NCBI GenBank assembly: GCA_030741175.1
Contig: JASLVT010000050.1
Location: forward strand, 1-7,960
From: Porticoccaceae bacterium
GTDB lineage: Bacteria > Pseudomonadota > Gammaproteobacteria > Pseudomonadales > Porticoccaceae
Direction of reading: 5' to 3'
Length of the DNA stretch: 7,960 bases
The position numbers and the translations under genes are program-made. Shown in pieces: positions 7,773-7,960 of the stretch. The notes under the pieces are model-generated. The model saw only the letters and a program-made list of their open reading frames with translations. It ran no database searches and was not told where the DNA came from. Within the stretch, counting starts at the first letter, position 1, and each line of letters begins with the position of its first letter.

Positions 7773-7803
7773 TTGTTGCATTAACAGGCTTAGCCTGTAT
7801 CAT
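7773..7803 (+). promoter_or_regulatory. candidate tRNA-Pro promoter
   Basis: The -10 is TATCAT (7798-7803), matching five of six consensus bases. Two -35 choices exist: TTGCAT (7776-7781) with a 16-bp spacer or TTGTTG (7773-7778) with a 19-bp spacer. The bases after the -10, TGCGGC (7804-7809), form a GC-rich discriminator as in stringently controlled stable-RNA promoters. Transcription would start near 7810, about 8 nt before the mature tRNA. Confidence 0.55.
7784..7798 (+). promoter_or_regulatory. perfect 15-bp palindrome in tRNA-Pro promoter spacer
   Basis: ACAGGCT (7784-7790) and AGCCTGT (7792-7798) are perfect inverted repeats around a central T. The site fills most of the spacer between the -35 and -10 elements and touches the first base of the -10. 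MerR-family proteins classically bind dyads in this position. No T-run follows, so it is unlikely to be an intrinsic terminator for the upstream gene. A regulatory role is inferred. Confidence 0.5.
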
Positions 7804-7817
7804 TGCGGCTCTTAAAT

Positions 7818-7894
7818 CGGGGCGTAGCGCAGCCTGGTAGCGCACTACACTGGGGGTGTAGTGGTCGCAGGTTCAAATCCTGCCGTCCCGACCA
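7818..7894 (+). tRNA. tRNA-Pro(GGG)
   Basis: A complete cloverleaf with encoded CCA. Acceptor stem CGGGGCG (7818-7824) pairs with CGTCCCG (7884-7890) with one G-U; the C1-G72 pair and A73 (7891) are proline identity features in bacteria. D stem GCGC (7827-7830) pairs with GCGC (7840-7843). Anticodon stem CTACA (7845-7849) pairs with TGTAG (7857-7861) around loop CTGGGGG, with anticodon GGG at 7852-7854, reading CCC and CCU. T stem GCAGG (7867-7871) pairs with CCTGC (7879-7883) around TTCAAAT. CCA is at 7892-7894. It has its own apparent promoter and terminator. Confidence 0.98.
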
Positions 7895-7930
7895 AATAAA
7901 AAAGGCCTCCCTTGTGGAGGCCTTTTTATT
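7895..7930 (+). terminator. intrinsic terminator after tRNA-Pro, likely bidirectional
   Basis: GGCCTCC (7904-7910) pairs with GGAGGCC (7916-7922) around the loop CTTGT. The flanking A-run (7898-7903) pairs with TTTTT (7923-7927), and AAAT/ATTT extends the arms with only one bulged A. The T-run on the right serves the plus strand and the A-run on the left would serve a minus-strand transcript. It begins directly after the CCA. The last 30 bases of the window beyond it show nothing recognisable. Confidence 0.93.
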
Positions 7931-7960
7931 TATCTATTCAGCATTGTAGGAATCTAAGGT

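Noticed and set aside
7784..7803. Palindrome after the MerR-like gene as an intrinsic terminator
   Set aside because: The stem has too small a loop unless base pairs open, and it is followed by ATCATTGCGG rather than a T-run; an operator reading fits better.
7818..7960. tRNA-Pro 3' end as an attachment site for an integrated element
   Set aside because: tRNA genes are frequent integration sites, but no integrase or duplicated tRNA end is visible in the remaining 66 bases, which hold the tRNA's own terminator.

Overview
This window is a conserved chromosomal translation and nucleoid-protein locus from a gammaproteobacterium. The order thrS-infC-rpmI-rplT-pheS-pheT-ihfA is the one known from Escherichia coli. 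What follows differs: a short MerR-family gene overlapping ihfA, then tRNA-Pro(GGG), as I recall from Pseudomonas. PheS carries a four-cysteine insert that E. coli PheS lacks. Moderate GC content and these traits suggest a Pseudomonas/Cellvibrio-like marine gammaproteobacterium, but the exact lineage is inference.

Layout. At the left edge, on the minus strand, is the first 60 codons of a YaiI/YqxD-family gene (1-182). A divergent intergenic region holds a candidate thrS promoter and a leader hairpin whose 7-nt loop reads like a threonine tRNA anticodon loop. thrS (339-2270) is followed 5 bp later by infC, which must start at an ATT codon (2276). A structured 103-bp spacer separates infC from rpmI, where other gammaproteobacteria place the L20 translational operator; rpmI and rplT follow. 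The 143-bp rplT-pheS gap holds a bulged hairpin, a strong intrinsic terminator and a perfect 17-bp palindrome, but no Phe-rich leader peptide of the pheM/pheL type. pheS and pheT are 13 bp apart, and ihfA follows after 48 bp. The MerR-like gene overlaps ihfA by 17 bp. tRNA-Pro has its own apparent GC-discriminator promoter with a perfect palindrome in its spacer, and ends in a near-perfect terminator hairpin.

How it works together. The genes supply two aminoacyl-tRNA synthetases (Thr, Phe), initiation factor IF3, ribosomal proteins L35 and L20, a proline tRNA and the alpha subunit of IHF. Several control points appear to be product-feedback loops: ThrRS on its own mRNA through anticodon mimicry, IF3 on its AUU start, and probably L20 on the rpmI leader. 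The protein genes are ordinary core genes and I see no mobile element, CRISPR array or defence system. The points worth a second look are in the non-coding gaps, chiefly the thrS anticodon mimic, the pheS upstream palindrome, and the palindrome in the tRNA-Pro promoter next to a MerR-type regulator.
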